31,593 nucleotides of DNA, from positions 1 to 31,593 of the forward strand of contig DASRHK010000099.1 in the NCBI GenBank assembly GCA_035650495.1, written 5' to 3'. A model generated the notes under the pieces. The model saw only the letters and a list, made by a program, of their open reading frames with translations. It was not told the origin of the DNA and made no database searches. Of this stretch, positions 15,844-23,458 are shown piece after piece (position 1 is the first letter of the stretch; each line of letters opens with the position of its first letter). The position numbers were made by a program, and so were the translations under genes. The stretch comes from DASRHK01 sp035650495. GTDB lineage: Bacteria > Pseudomonadota > Gammaproteobacteria > Nevskiales > Nevskiaceae.

Positions 15844-16847
15844 CGGCCAATCGCAAGTGGGTGCTGAAGGAGCGTCCGCGAGGATTGCCCGGTCGCGAGC
15901 ATTTCGACCTCGAGACCGAGTCGCTGCCGGAGCTCGCGGACAACCAGATCCTCGTGCGCAATCTCTACCTGTCGTGCGATCCGGCGCAGCGCAGCTGGCT
16001 CGCGCGCGACACCTACGTGCCGAAGATCGCGATCGGCGAGACGATGCGCGCCGGCGGGACCGGAAAAGTCGTCGCATCGCGCAATCCGAGATTCCGCGAG
16101 GGCGACGTCGTCTCCGGCATGTTCGGCTGGCAGGACTACGCGATCACCGATGGCACCGGCTTCGTGCCGGTGACCAAGCTGCCGAGTGGCGTGCCGATCG
16201 ACGTCAGCATGAGCGCGCTCGGCCTCACGGGTCTCACTGCGTACTACGGAATGCTCGAAGTCGGAGAAGTGCGCGCGGGTCAGAACGTGCTCGTCACCGG
16301 CGCGGCGGGCGCGACGGGATCGGTCGCGGCTCAGCTCGCCAAGATCAAGGGCGCGCGCGTCGTCGGCGTCGCGGGCGGCGCGGCGAAGTGCGCGTGGCTC
16401 ACCGGCGAGCTCGGACTCGACGCGGCGATCGACTATCGCGCGGAAAATGTCGCGCAGCGATTGAAGGAGCTGTTCCCGAAAGGCATCGACGTGTTCTTCG
16501 ACAACGTCGGCGGCGATGTGCTCGAGCAAGCGCTGCTGCGGCTATCGGTCGGCGGACGCGTGGTGCTCTGCGGGATGATCTCCAACTACAACGACCTCGA
16601 CGCGACCCCGCCGCTCGAGAACTGGTCGAAGCTCTTCGTGAATCGTGGTCGCGTGCAGGGCATCCTCGTCACCGACTTCGCGCCGCACTTCGCGCGAGCG
16701 AGCGGGGAGCTGGCGCAGTGGCTCGGAGAAGGCAAGCTCAAGAGCCGCGTCGACATCGTGGACGGATTGGAGAACGCACCGGACGCGCTGCGCCGGTTGT
16801 TCACCGGCGAGAATTTCGGCAAGCAGCTGGTGCGGCTAGCTCAGTAA
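15840..16847 (+). CDS. MDR-superfamily NADP-dependent oxidoreductase (leukotriene B4 dehydrogenase/CurA-like)
   Basis: The 335-residue protein starts at a GTG inside the overlap with the ABM gene; the longer frame back to 15681 is in the ABM coding region. The N-terminus (NRKWVLKERPRGLP) and LSCDPAQRSWL are typical of the zinc-independent LTB4DH/CurA/YfmJ group. A nucleotide-binding stretch VLVTGAAGATGSVAAQLAK lies near residues 151-170, with DVFFDNVGG and GRVVLCGMISNYN further on. Such enzymes reduce the double bond of alpha,beta-unsaturated ketones or aldehydes with NADPH. It closes the rightward receptor operon and its 3' end overlaps the convergent mlaF gene by 12 bases. Confidence 0.9.
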   Translation: MTANRKWVLKERPRGLPGREHFDLETESLPELADNQILVRNLYLSCDPAQRSWLARDTYVPKIAIGETMRAGGTGKVVASRNPRFREGDVVSGMFGWQDYAITDGTGFVPVTKLPSGVPIDVSMSALGLTGLTAYYGMLEVGEVRAGQNVLVTGAAGATGSVAAQLAKIKGARVVGVAGGAAKCAWLTGELGLDAAIDYRAENVAQRLKELFPKGIDVFFDNVGGDVLEQALLRLSVGGRVVLCGMISNYNDLDATPPLENWSKLFVNRGRVQGILVTDFAPHFARASGELAQWLGEGKLKSRVDIVDGLENAPDALRRLFTGENFGKQLVRLAQ

Positions 16848-17639
16848 CTCTTCCGCGATCGGCGGCGCCGGATAGTGGAACGGCACCGGGCCGCGCTCCT
16901 GTCCGGTGAGGATCTGCTGGACGGCGTCGGATTCCGATTTGCGGATCTCCTCGGGCGTGCCGTGATCGAGCACGCCGCTCGCGCCCAGCACGTAGACGTC
17001 GTCGGCGATCTGCATCACTTCGTCGACGCTGTGCGTGACGACGACGCCGGTCGTGCGCAAGCCCTGATTCAGCGTGCGGATCACGCGCATCACGGTGCCG
17101 AGACCAATCGGATCGAGGCCGGCGAAGGGCTCGTCGTACATCACCAGATCCGGATCGAGCGCGATGGCGCGCGCGAGCGCCACACGTCGCGCCATGCCGC
17201 CCGAGAGCTGCGCGGGGAGCAGCGGCGCCGCGGCGCGCAGGCCGACGAGCTGCAGCTTCATGATCACGATGTCGTGGATCATCGATTCCGGCAGCTGCGT
17301 GTGCTCCCGCAGCGGGAAGGCGACGTTGTCGAAGACGGTGATGTCGGTAAGGAGCGCCTGGGCCTGGAACATCATCCCCATGCGCACCCGCAGCTTGAAC
17401 AGCTCGCGCCGCGACAGCGCGTGCACGTCGATGCCGTCGAACTCGACCGTGCCCGCGTCGGGGCGCAGCTGGCCGCCGAGCAGCGCGAGCAGCGTCGACT
17501 TGCCAATGCCGGAGGGGCCGATGATCGCGGTGATCGCGCCGCGCCGGATGTCGAGATTGAGGTTCTCGAAAATCTTGCGCGGGCCGTACGAGAACGACAG
17601 GCCGCGGACTTTGACCAGAGCGTTGGAGGATTCCGGCAT
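16836..17639 (-). CDS. mlaF: MlaF-type ABC transporter ATP-binding protein
   Basis: This 267-residue ATPase carries Walker A GPSGIGKS (residues 41-48), the Q-loop MMFQ near 89-92, the signature LSGGMARR (145-152), Walker B LVMYDEP (165-171) and the switch His203 in VVVTHSVDE. The stretch ALLTDITVFDNVAFPLREHT is diagnostic of MlaF, the cytoplasmic engine of the Mla phospholipid transport system that maintains outer-membrane lipid asymmetry. In most gammaproteobacteria mlaF is followed by mlaE-D-C-B. Here the downstream side is a convergent oxidoreductase with a 12-base overlap, so no mlaE follows. Its partners must be encoded elsewhere, or this is a paralogue. The start is 24 bases from the divergent tRNA-Arg gene. 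Confidence 0.9.
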   Translation of the reverse strand: MPESSNALVKVRGLSFSYGPRKIFENLNLDIRRGAITAIIGPSGIGKSTLLALLGGQLRPDAGTVEFDGIDVHALSRRELFKLRVRMGMMFQAQALLTDITVFDNVAFPLREHTQLPESMIHDIVIMKLQLVGLRAAAPLLPAQLSGGMARRVALARAIALDPDLVMYDEPFAGLDPIGLGTVMRVIRTLNQGLRTTGVVVTHSVDEVMQIADDVYVLGASGVLDHGTPEEIRKSESDAVQQILTGQERGPVPFHYPAPPIAEELLS

Positions 17640-17663
17640 GGCGTCAGTTTAGACTGTCGCCAC

Positions 17664-17740
17664 GCGCCCGTAGCTCAGCTGGATAGAGTACTTGGCTTCG
17701 AACCAAGTGGTCGGGAGTTCGAATCTCTCCGGGCGCGCCA
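17664..17740 (+). tRNA. tRNA-Arg (anticodon TCG)
   Basis: The seven-pair acceptor stem GCGCCCG/CGGGCGC, D-arm AGCTCAGCTGGATAGAGT, anticodon arm CTTGG-CTTCGAA-CCAAG (anticodon TCG) and T-arm GGAGTTCGAATCTCT-type sequence fold into a complete cloverleaf. The discriminator G and 3' CCA are encoded. It reads arginine CGA and possibly other CGN codons. Confidence 0.97.
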
Positions 17741-17750
17741 CATCCGCTGG

Positions 17751-18158
17751 TCAGCGATCATCCTCGGCGTCTTGGTCCGGGTCGCTGTCTTCGTCGTCTT
17801 CTTCGTCTTCGTCGCCACTGGCGAGCTTGTCCAGACGCTCCTGGAAACCGAGCAGCAGGCGCTCGCCGAAGCCTTCGCTCTCGATCTGCGCCACGATCGC
17901 GCTGCGCAGCGCATCGGCGTCGAAATCGGGCGACTCCGGATCGGTCGTCGCGGCGACTTCGCCGATCACCTGCGTCCAGTGCTCGTCCACCAGGAGGATC
18001 GCTGGAATGGGCGGCGCATCCATCTCCGTGGAGCCGAAATCGAACGCGTGCGACTGGCCATCCCAGGCCAGCCATTGCGCTTCGCGTGTCTCGAGGAAGG
18101 TGAGGGCAGCCTCCGCGTAGACGGCGGCGAACCGCTGGATGTGCGCTTCGTCGATCAT
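17751..18158 (-). CDS. Small acidic hypothetical protein
   Basis: I do not recognise this 135-residue family. The first two thirds look like a compact soluble domain rich in Ala, Phe, Trp and Glu (FAAVYAEAALTFLETREAQW, AILLVDEHWTQVIGEV). The last 25 residues are almost all Asp and Glu. No signal peptide or membrane segment is visible, so it is presumably cytoplasmic. It ends 10 bases from the tRNA-Arg gene and is divergent from the Nudix gene. The ribosome site before the ATG at 18158 is weak (TAAGAC). Coding is supported by consistent codon use with its neighbours and the protein-like composition. Confidence 0.65.
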   Translation of the reverse strand: MIDEAHIQRFAAVYAEAALTFLETREAQWLAWDGQSHAFDFGSTEMDAPPIPAILLVDEHWTQVIGEVAATTDPESPDFDADALRSAIVAQIESEGFGERLLLGFQERLDKLASGDEDEEDDEDSDPDQDAEDDR

Positions 18159-18282
18159 GTCTTAGTGTGCATCAGACCATCGCGCGCGGGACGCGTTGCA
18201 CACCACTTGCACCGATTCTCCGTGGCGCGGGCACAACTCGCCGCCGCAAAGCCGTGACACTGCCCGTGCCATGGGAGGCGAC

Positions 18283-18678
18283 ATGCACACGATCGGCGCG
18301 TTCGCGGTGATCTTCGACGACGAGCTTCGCGTCCTGCTGTGCCATCGCACGGACTGCGACATGTGGAATCTGCCCGGCGGCCGCGTCGAGATCGGCGAAT
18401 CGCCGTGGCAGGCGGTCGTCCGCGAAGTCCAGGAAGAAACCGGCCTCGACGTGGAGGTGCGCCGCTTGCTCGGCGTCTACGCCGTGCCCGCGCGCGGCGA
18501 TCTCGTTCTCACCTTTGCCTGCGTCCGCCAGGGCGGCACGCTGCAGCTCAATCCCGAAGCCGACGATCTGCAGTGGTTCCGTCGCGACGCGCTGCCAGCG
18601 AACACGCTGCCGCGACACGTCGAGCGGATCGCGGACGCGTTCGCCGGCTGCGTCAGCACGCGGCTCAAGGTGCAATGA
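18283..18678 (+). CDS. Nudix hydrolase
   Basis: This 131-residue protein starts at the ATG at 18283 after GGGAGG; an upstream in-frame ATG at 18196 has no ribosome site. The full Nudix box G-x5-E-x7-REVQEETGL is present near residues 35-57 and provides the Mg-binding glutamates for cleaving nucleoside diphosphates linked to another moiety. The WNLPGGRVEIGE phrase is typical of small 'housecleaning' Nudix proteins. The substrate cannot be predicted. The stop overlaps the ddl start (ATGA), so the two genes are translationally coupled. Confidence 0.9.
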   Translation: MHTIGAFAVIFDDELRVLLCHRTDCDMWNLPGGRVEIGESPWQAVVREVQEETGLDVEVRRLLGVYAVPARGDLVLTFACVRQGGTLQLNPEADDLQWFRRDALPANTLPRHVERIADAFAGCVSTRLKVQ

Positions 18679-19679
18679 GGATCGCGGTTCTCTTCGGCGG
18701 TACCAGTGAGGAGCGTGACGTCTCGATCGCGAGCGCTGCGCAAATCATTCCGGCGTTGAGATCGCTCGGCCACGACGTGTTCGCCGTCGACACCGCGCGC
18801 GGTCGCCTGCCGGGTGCGGAAGAGCACGCGATGCTCGCGAGTGGTATCGCACCCGAGCCGCCGTCGTCGAGCGCGATCGCGAACATCCGCGCACGTGCCC
18901 TCGCGCTGCCGAATGCCGCGGCTGATCTGCGCGCCGCCGACGTCGCGTTCCTCGCGCTGCACGGCGGCGCAGGCGAAGACGGAAGACTGCAGGCGATGCT
19001 CGATCTCGCCGGGATCCCGTATACCGGCAGCAATCACATCGCGAGCGCCACCGCGATGGACAAGGATTTGTCCAAGCGGCTCTTCAGATCGGCGGGCGTG
19101 CCCACGGCCGACTGGTTGATGGCGCCCGTCTCTGTCGAAGAGATCGATCAGCGCCTGGGCTCGCTCGTCGTTGTGAAACCGAACAAGCAAGGCTCGACGG
19201 TCGGGCTCACGGTGGTTCGCGTCGCGTCCGATCTCGCAGCGGCGATCGAACATGCGCTGCGCTTCGACGACGAAGTGATGATCGAGAAGTTCGTCGACGG
19301 TCGCGAGTTCACAGTGGGCATCCTGGAGGGAAAAGCCTTGCCCGTTGGCGAGATCATCGCGCCGGGCGACATCTTCGATTATCAGTCGAAGTACCAGAAT
19401 GGCGGCGCGCGGGAGATCTTCCCCGCAGCGATTTCGAGCGCCGCAACGCAGACGATCCAGGCGCACGCGTTGCGTGCACATGCCGCGCTCAAGCTCGGCG
19501 CGTACAGCCGCATCGATTTCCGGCAGGATCGGAAAGGACGCTTCTGGTGCCTGGAGGCAAACTCGCTGCCGGGCATGACAGCCACGAGCTTGTTGCCGCA
19601 GGCGGCAAAGGCCGCGGGCATCGCGTTCCCGGAATTGCTGGAGCGGATCTGCCGGAACGCCGTCAAGCCGCGATCCTGA
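18675..19679 (+). CDS. ddl: D-alanine--D-alanine ligase
   Basis: The 334-residue ATP-grasp enzyme begins at the overlapping ATGA. It contains the N-terminal VLFGGTSEERDVSIASA with the substrate-binding Glu, FLALHGGAGEDG (usually LHGxxGEDG), GIPYTGSN, ATAMDKDLSKRL, VVKPNKQGSTVG, EFTVGILEG and the C-terminal DFR-x-G-x-CLEANSLPGMT. The last motif is normally LEVNTLPGMT; Ala and Ser replace Val and Thr, but the metal- and phosphate-binding Glu and Asn are kept. Ddl joins two D-alanines for peptidoglycan precursors and is often placed in the mur-fts division cluster. Here it stands apart, beside a Nudix gene, so it may be the DdlA-like or only copy. A Ser replaces Thr in the C-terminal motif, which should be conservative. 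Confidence 0.92.
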   Translation: MRIAVLFGGTSEERDVSIASAAQIIPALRSLGHDVFAVDTARGRLPGAEEHAMLASGIAPEPPSSSAIANIRARALALPNAAADLRAADVAFLALHGGAGEDGRLQAMLDLAGIPYTGSNHIASATAMDKDLSKRLFRSAGVPTADWLMAPVSVEEIDQRLGSLVVVKPNKQGSTVGLTVVRVASDLAAAIEHALRFDDEVMIEKFVDGREFTVGILEGKALPVGEIIAPGDIFDYQSKYQNGGAREIFPAAISSAATQTIQAHALRAHAALKLGAYSRIDFRQDRKGRFWCLEANSLPGMTATSLLPQAAKAAGIAFPELLERICRNAVKPRS

Positions 19680-19715
19680 AGTATGCTGCGGTCCGTCGCT
19701 CTTTCACGGATTCCA

Positions 19716-20576
19716 ATGACGACCCTGCGCGACAAGAAATGCCTGGTCACCGGCGCCGCCAGCGGCATCGGCCGCGCGACCGCCATCGCGGCGGCGCGCG
19801 AAGGCGCCGAGCTCTTCCTCACCGACATCAACGCTCCGGGGCTCGACGCGGCGGCGCTCGAGATCCGCTCCGCCGGCGGCAAGGTTGCGATGGCGCGCGC
19901 GTTCGACATCGCCGACATCGACGCGGTGCGCGCGTTCGCCGCCGAGGCGCACGCGGCGCACGGCAGCCTCGACGTGCTGATGAACATCGCCGGCATTTCG
20001 GTGTGGGGCACGGTCGACAAGCTGGAGCACAAGCATTGGCGGCGCTGTATCGACATCAACCTGATGGGCCCGATCCACGTGATCGAGTGCTTCGTGCCGC
20101 CGATGATCGCCGCCGGGCGCGGCGGCCATCTCGTCAACGTGTCGTCGGCGGCGGGACTGTTCGGGCTGCCCTGGCATGCGGCTTATAGCGCGGCGAAGTT
20201 CGGCGTGCGCGGACTTTCCGAAGTGCTGCGCTTCGATCTGGCGCGACACAACATCCACGTGAGCCTCGTGTGTCCCGGCGCGGTCGACACGGGCCTCGTC
20301 GAGACCATCGACATCGTCGGCATCGATCGCGCGACGCAGGACGCCGCGAACATGAAAGACCGCTTCCGCAAGCACGCGATCAAGCCGGAGGACGCGGCCG
20401 CCGCGATCATCCGCGGCGTGCATCGCAACGAGTACCTCGTCTTCACGTCGCGCGATATCGCGATCGGCCACTGGTTCCAGCGCAAGTTCGCGCCGCCCTA
20501 CGAGCTCGTGATGCGCAAGCTCAACGATCAGCTCGATCGGCTCGCGAAGCTGCAGCAGCGCCGGGGCGCGCAATGA
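19716..20576 (+). CDS. SDR-family NAD(P)-dependent oxidoreductase
   Basis: This 286-residue classical SDR carries TGAASGIGRAT near residues 12-22, NIAGI in place of the usual NNAG near 90-94, catalytic Ser at 143/144 and Tyr157-x-x-x-Lys161 (AAYSAAKFG). The long C-terminal part (RDIAIGHWFQRKF, PPYELVMRKLNDQLDRL) resembles the group annotated as 'SDR family, acyl-/steroid-type' enzymes with basic C-terminal tails. The ATG at 19716 gives the standard SDR beginning; an in-frame ATG at 19683 would add 11 residues. The following gene overlaps it by 4 bases, forming a two-gene unit with a carboxymuconolactone decarboxylase-like protein. Confidence 0.9.
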   Translation: MTTLRDKKCLVTGAASGIGRATAIAAAREGAELFLTDINAPGLDAAALEIRSAGGKVAMARAFDIADIDAVRAFAAEAHAAHGSLDVLMNIAGISVWGTVDKLEHKHWRRCIDINLMGPIHVIECFVPPMIAAGRGGHLVNVSSAAGLFGLPWHAAYSAAKFGVRGLSEVLRFDLARHNIHVSLVCPGAVDTGLVETIDIVGIDRATQDAANMKDRFRKHAIKPEDAAAAIIRGVHRNEYLVFTSRDIAIGHWFQRKFAPPYELVMRKLNDQLDRLAKLQQRRGAQ

Positions 20577-21208
20577 CGCCGATCGACCAGCAGCTCGCGC
20601 CGCCCGGCGGCTGGCATCCGGCCGGCGCGCCGAAGATCGCGCCCAAGGAGACCGCGCAGCTCTCGCCGATGTGGCGCGCGGTGCTGTGGGCCGGCGGCAA
20701 GTTCGCGAACCGCCGGATGGGCATCGCGCAGGTGCCGAAAGTATTCCTGCTGCTGATGCGCCATCGCACGCTGTTCCGGCCGTGGCTGCGCTTCGCGTCG
20801 CGGCTGATGCCGTACGGCACGCTCGATCGGCGCGATACCGAGATCGTCATCCTGCGCGTGGGCTGGAACTGTCGCAGCCGCTACGAGTGGGGCCAGCACG
20901 TGCAGATCGGGTTGCGCGCGGGACTCAGCGCCGAAGAGATCGCGCGCATCGCGAAGGGTCCCGATGCGCCGGGCTGGAGCGAGAAGCAAGCGGCGCTGCT
21001 GCGCGCGACCGACGAGCTGGGTCGCGATCGGCGCATCGGCGACGCGACGTGGAACGCGCTCGCGGAGCACTACAGGGAAAAACAGATGCTCGAGATCGGC
21101 ATGCTCGCCGGGCACTACGAGATGCTCGCCGGCGTGCTCAACAGCGTCGGCCTGCCGCTCGAGCCGGAGATGGAAGCCGCGCTCGCCGCGGCGCCGATCC
21201 ACGGTTAG
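20573..21208 (+). CDS. Carboxymuconolactone decarboxylase family protein
   Basis: This 211-residue protein starts in an ATGA overlap with the SDR gene. It has the CMD/AhpD-like core DTEIVILRVGWNCRSRYEWGQH with the conserved Cys, Glu and His, and LSAEEIARIAKG follows. AhpD-type members have a CxxC pair, but here only one Cys remains, as in the gamma-CMD-like group. These proteins decarboxylate aromatic-ring-cleavage lactones or act as related hydrolase or lyase partners. With the coupled SDR it probably forms a small unit for an aromatic or terpenoid degradation step. The exact reaction is unknown. Confidence 0.88.
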   Translation: MTPIDQQLAPPGGWHPAGAPKIAPKETAQLSPMWRAVLWAGGKFANRRMGIAQVPKVFLLLMRHRTLFRPWLRFASRLMPYGTLDRRDTEIVILRVGWNCRSRYEWGQHVQIGLRAGLSAEEIARIAKGPDAPGWSEKQAALLRATDELGRDRRIGDATWNALAEHYREKQMLEIGMLAGHYEMLAGVLNSVGLPLEPEMEAALAAAPIHG

Positions 21209-21221
21209 CGAGGCGACCGCG

Positions 21222-22331
21222 ATGGCTGGCCGCAAGACGGTTTGCCTCAACATGATCGTGCGCAACGAGGCGCACGTGATCCGCCGCTGCCTCGAGTCGG
21301 CGCGCGGCCTGATCGATCGCTGGTGCATCGTCGACACCGGCTCGACCGACGGCACGCAGGACCTGATCCGCGATTGCCTGAAGGACGTCCCCGGCGAGCT
21401 GTTCGAGCGGCCGTGGCAGAGCTTCGAGCACAACCGCACCGAAGCGATCCGGCTCGCCCGCGGCGACTATCTCCTGTTCATCGACGCCGACGATGTCTTC
21501 GAGTACGCGCGGGACTTCAAGCTGCCCGAGCTCACGGCGGACGCGTACCTGATCGCGATCGACTACGGCGCGATGACCTATCGACGCGTTAGCCTCATCA
21601 ACAACGCCTTGCCGTGGCGCTACGTCGGCGTCCTCCACGAATATCTCGAGTGTGCCTCGAGCTGGCAGTCGGCGTTCCTCGATGGGCTGCGCATGCGGAT
21701 CGTCGGCGGCGGCGCGCGCAGCCGCGTCGCGGAGCACGAGAAATACGCGCGCGACGCGGCAATCCTCGAGGACGCGCTGGCCAAGGATCCTCAGAACGCG
21801 CGCTACGCGTTCTATCTCGCGCAGAGCTATCGCGATTCCAGTCAGCCCGAGCGCGCGCTCGAGGCCTACGACCGCCGCGCCACGATGACCGGCTTCGACG
21901 AGGAAGTGTTCTGCGCGCTGCTCGAAGGCGGGCGCCTTGCCCGTCGGCTGCGCCGCAGCAGCGGCGAGATCATCGAGCGGTTCCTGAAGGCCTATGAGTA
22001 TCGGCCGCGACGCGCGGAGTCCCTGGGCGAGCTCGCGATGTATCTGCGCGAAGAAGGCAACCGATGGCCGCTGGCGTATCTATTCGCGAGCCGCGCCAAG
22101 GACATCCCGATGCCCGACGACCTCCTGTTCGTCGGGCGCGAGTGGTATCGGTGGCGCTGCCTGGATGAGTACGCCGTCGCGGCGTACTGGGTCGGCGAAT
22201 ATGACGGCTGCCGGACCGCGTGTGAGCAATTGCTTACAAGCGATCGATTGCCTTCGTCACAGCGCGAGCGCGTGATCGCTAACCTGAATTTCGCGCGTCA
22301 GCGTCTGGGTTTGCCGCCGGCCGAACGCTGA
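21222..22331 (+). CDS. Family 2 glycosyltransferase with C-terminal TPR-like repeats
   Basis: This 369-residue protein begins at an ATG 13 bases after the CMD gene. Residues 1-170 are a GT-A fold: LNMIVRNEAHVIRRCLES, WCIVDTGSTDGTQD, HNRTEAIRLARGDYLLFIDADD, with the DxD metal site at 88-91. The remainder is built of helical repeats (NARYAFYLAQSYRDSSQPERALEAYDRRA and similar) of the TPR/Sel1 kind. This 'SunS-like/tetratricopeptide glycosyltransferase' layout is common in enzymes that glycosylate proteins or peptides, as well as in surface-polysaccharide clusters. It lies immediately upstream of the collagen-like gene on the same strand, so that protein is an attractive candidate acceptor. This is inference from position only. 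Confidence 0.88.
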   Translation: MAGRKTVCLNMIVRNEAHVIRRCLESARGLIDRWCIVDTGSTDGTQDLIRDCLKDVPGELFERPWQSFEHNRTEAIRLARGDYLLFIDADDVFEYARDFKLPELTADAYLIAIDYGAMTYRRVSLINNALPWRYVGVLHEYLECASSWQSAFLDGLRMRIVGGGARSRVAEHEKYARDAAILEDALAKDPQNARYAFYLAQSYRDSSQPERALEAYDRRATMTGFDEEVFCALLEGGRLARRLRRSSGEIIERFLKAYEYRPRRAESLGELAMYLREEGNRWPLAYLFASRAKDIPMPDDLLFVGREWYRWRCLDEYAVAAYWVGEYDGCRTACEQLLTSDRLPSSQRERVIANLNFARQRLGLPPAER

Positions 22332-22417
22332 CTTGCACGCGCCAGCGGGACAGGCGCATGATGGTTTCGCGTTTGGGGGCTGTTCGTCACGGGATTGATG
22401 GACTTGGGGGACACTCG

Positions 22418-23392
22418 ATGAAGATCAACATTTCGCTGAGCGCGGCCGGCGTGATCGTGGCTGCGATCCATTCCACTTACGGCTATGCGCAGCCTCAGCC
22501 GCGCGTCGATTACTCGCGCGACGATCGCAGCATCGACGGCGCATATGCATCGCACTGGCTTTTGAAGACGCGCATCGAGCAGCCGCACGACGGCCTCAGT
22601 CCGGGTCCGAAGGGCGCGACCGGCGCCACCGGCGCTACGGGAGCCAAGGGCGCGACCGGCGCAACCGGAGCCAAGGGCGCAACCGGTGCAACAGGCGCGA
22701 CCGGCGCGTCAGGAGCCAAAGGCGCCACGGGCGCCACGGGCGCGACCGGAGTCGGAGCCACCGGTGCAGCAGGCGCGACCGGAGCCACCGGCGCGACCGG
22801 CGTCGGCGTAACGGGTGCCACGGGCGCTCCTGGCGCGACGGGTGCGACGGGCGCTCCCGGCGCGACGGGCGCTTTCGGCGGCCCGACGGGTGCCACCGGC
22901 GCAACGGGTAATGACGGCAACGACGGCGCGACGGGCCCGACGGGCGCGACGGGCGTCGTCGGCGCATATAACTGCGGCGCGGGTTCGACGGGTGTCGCCG
23001 ATCAAGGCGGCGGCTTCACGTTCGCGACCCTGTGCAGCGTCATCGTGCCGGCCGGGACTTATCTGATCCACGCGGAAGCCGACATCCTCAATGACTTCGG
23101 CGGCGGCGCCAGCGGGTCGGGACCGATCGACGTTACCTGCTCGCTGGACACCGACGGTGGCTCCTTTGCGTCCACCGGGCCGATCACCGTTCCGCATCAG
23201 GTCGGAGAGTACGCTCAAGGGACCACTCGGTTCACGATCCTGAAAGTGGATACGGAAGGCGCGGGCGTGACGTACTACTTCAGGTGCCAGGCATACGACG
23301 GCAACGGAACCGATTCCACTGGGTTCGCTTACGATCACGTGACGCTGGTGGTGATCCCGATCACGGATCTCGGCGCGGGCGCCGCACCTTAA
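22418..23392 (+). CDS. Secreted collagen-like (Gly-X-Y) protein with C-terminal jelly-roll-like domain
   Basis: This 324-residue protein starts at the ATG at 22418 after GGGGGA; the earlier in-frame ATG at 22358 would put the signal peptide inside the chain. Residues 1-24 form a Sec signal (cleavage after YGYA). A linker to residue 62 follows, then about 40 Gly-X-Y triplets from residue 63 to about 183. Most are GAT; others are GPK, GAK, GAP, GND and GPT. All four Lys (65, 77, 86, 101) sit in the Y position, as do nearly all Thr, the positions used for glycosylation in animal and Bacillus collagens. Gly-Val and Gly-Gly breaks interrupt the register near 111, 129 and 154. The C-terminal 140 residues are strand-rich with four Cys and recall the BclA/C1q-like trimeric head that nucleates triple helices. 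It is likely a trimeric surface or matrix filament. Confidence 0.93.
   Translation: MKINISLSAAGVIVAAIHSTYGYAQPQPRVDYSRDDRSIDGAYASHWLLKTRIEQPHDGLSPGPKGATGATGATGAKGATGATGAKGATGATGATGASGAKGATGATGATGVGATGAAGATGATGATGVGVTGATGAPGATGATGAPGATGAFGGPTGATGATGNDGNDGATGPTGATGVVGAYNCGAGSTGVADQGGGFTFATLCSVIVPAGTYLIHAEADILNDFGGGASGSGPIDVTCSLDTDGGSFASTGPITVPHQVGEYAQGTTRFTILKVDTEGAGVTYYFRCQAYDGNGTDSTGFAYDHVTLVVIPITDLGAGAAP
22604..22966 (+). repeat. Gly-X-Y collagen coding repeat
   Basis: Nine-base units encoding Gly-Ala-Thr and variants run for about 360 bases. Synonymous positions vary freely (GGC/GGA/GGT, GCG/GCC/GCA, ACC/ACG/ACA), so the protein repeat is selected while the DNA is kept from being a perfect tandem array. 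Units with Lys cluster in the first third and units with Pro in the last third. Confidence 0.9.
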
Positions 23393-23411
23393 CGCAGCAA
23401 TCTCACCTCCG

Positions 23412-23440
23412 AGCCCCGGGTTATCCCGGGGCTTTTTTTT
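23412..23440 (+). terminator. Rho-independent terminator after the collagen-like gene
   Basis: An 8-pair perfect GC stem (GCCCCGGG at 23413-23420 with CCCGGGGC at 23425-23432) has a four-base TTAT loop and is followed by eight Ts. It is the strongest intrinsic terminator in the window. It lies 20 bases after the collagen stop and 19 bases before the next gene, so it separates or attenuates the glycosyltransferase from the collagen transcript. Confidence 0.95.
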
Positions 23441-23458
23441 GGCAATATCGCTTCCGTC

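Noticed and set aside
22510..22920. Minus-strand 'APVAPVAPLAP' repeat protein
   Set aside because: It is the exact antisense image of the Gly-Ala-Thr codons of the collagen gene and has no start signal of its own.
22604..22966. CRISPR-like or minisatellite array
   Set aside because: The period is a codon-based nine bases with synonymous variation and no unique spacers; the repeat is explained by collagen coding.
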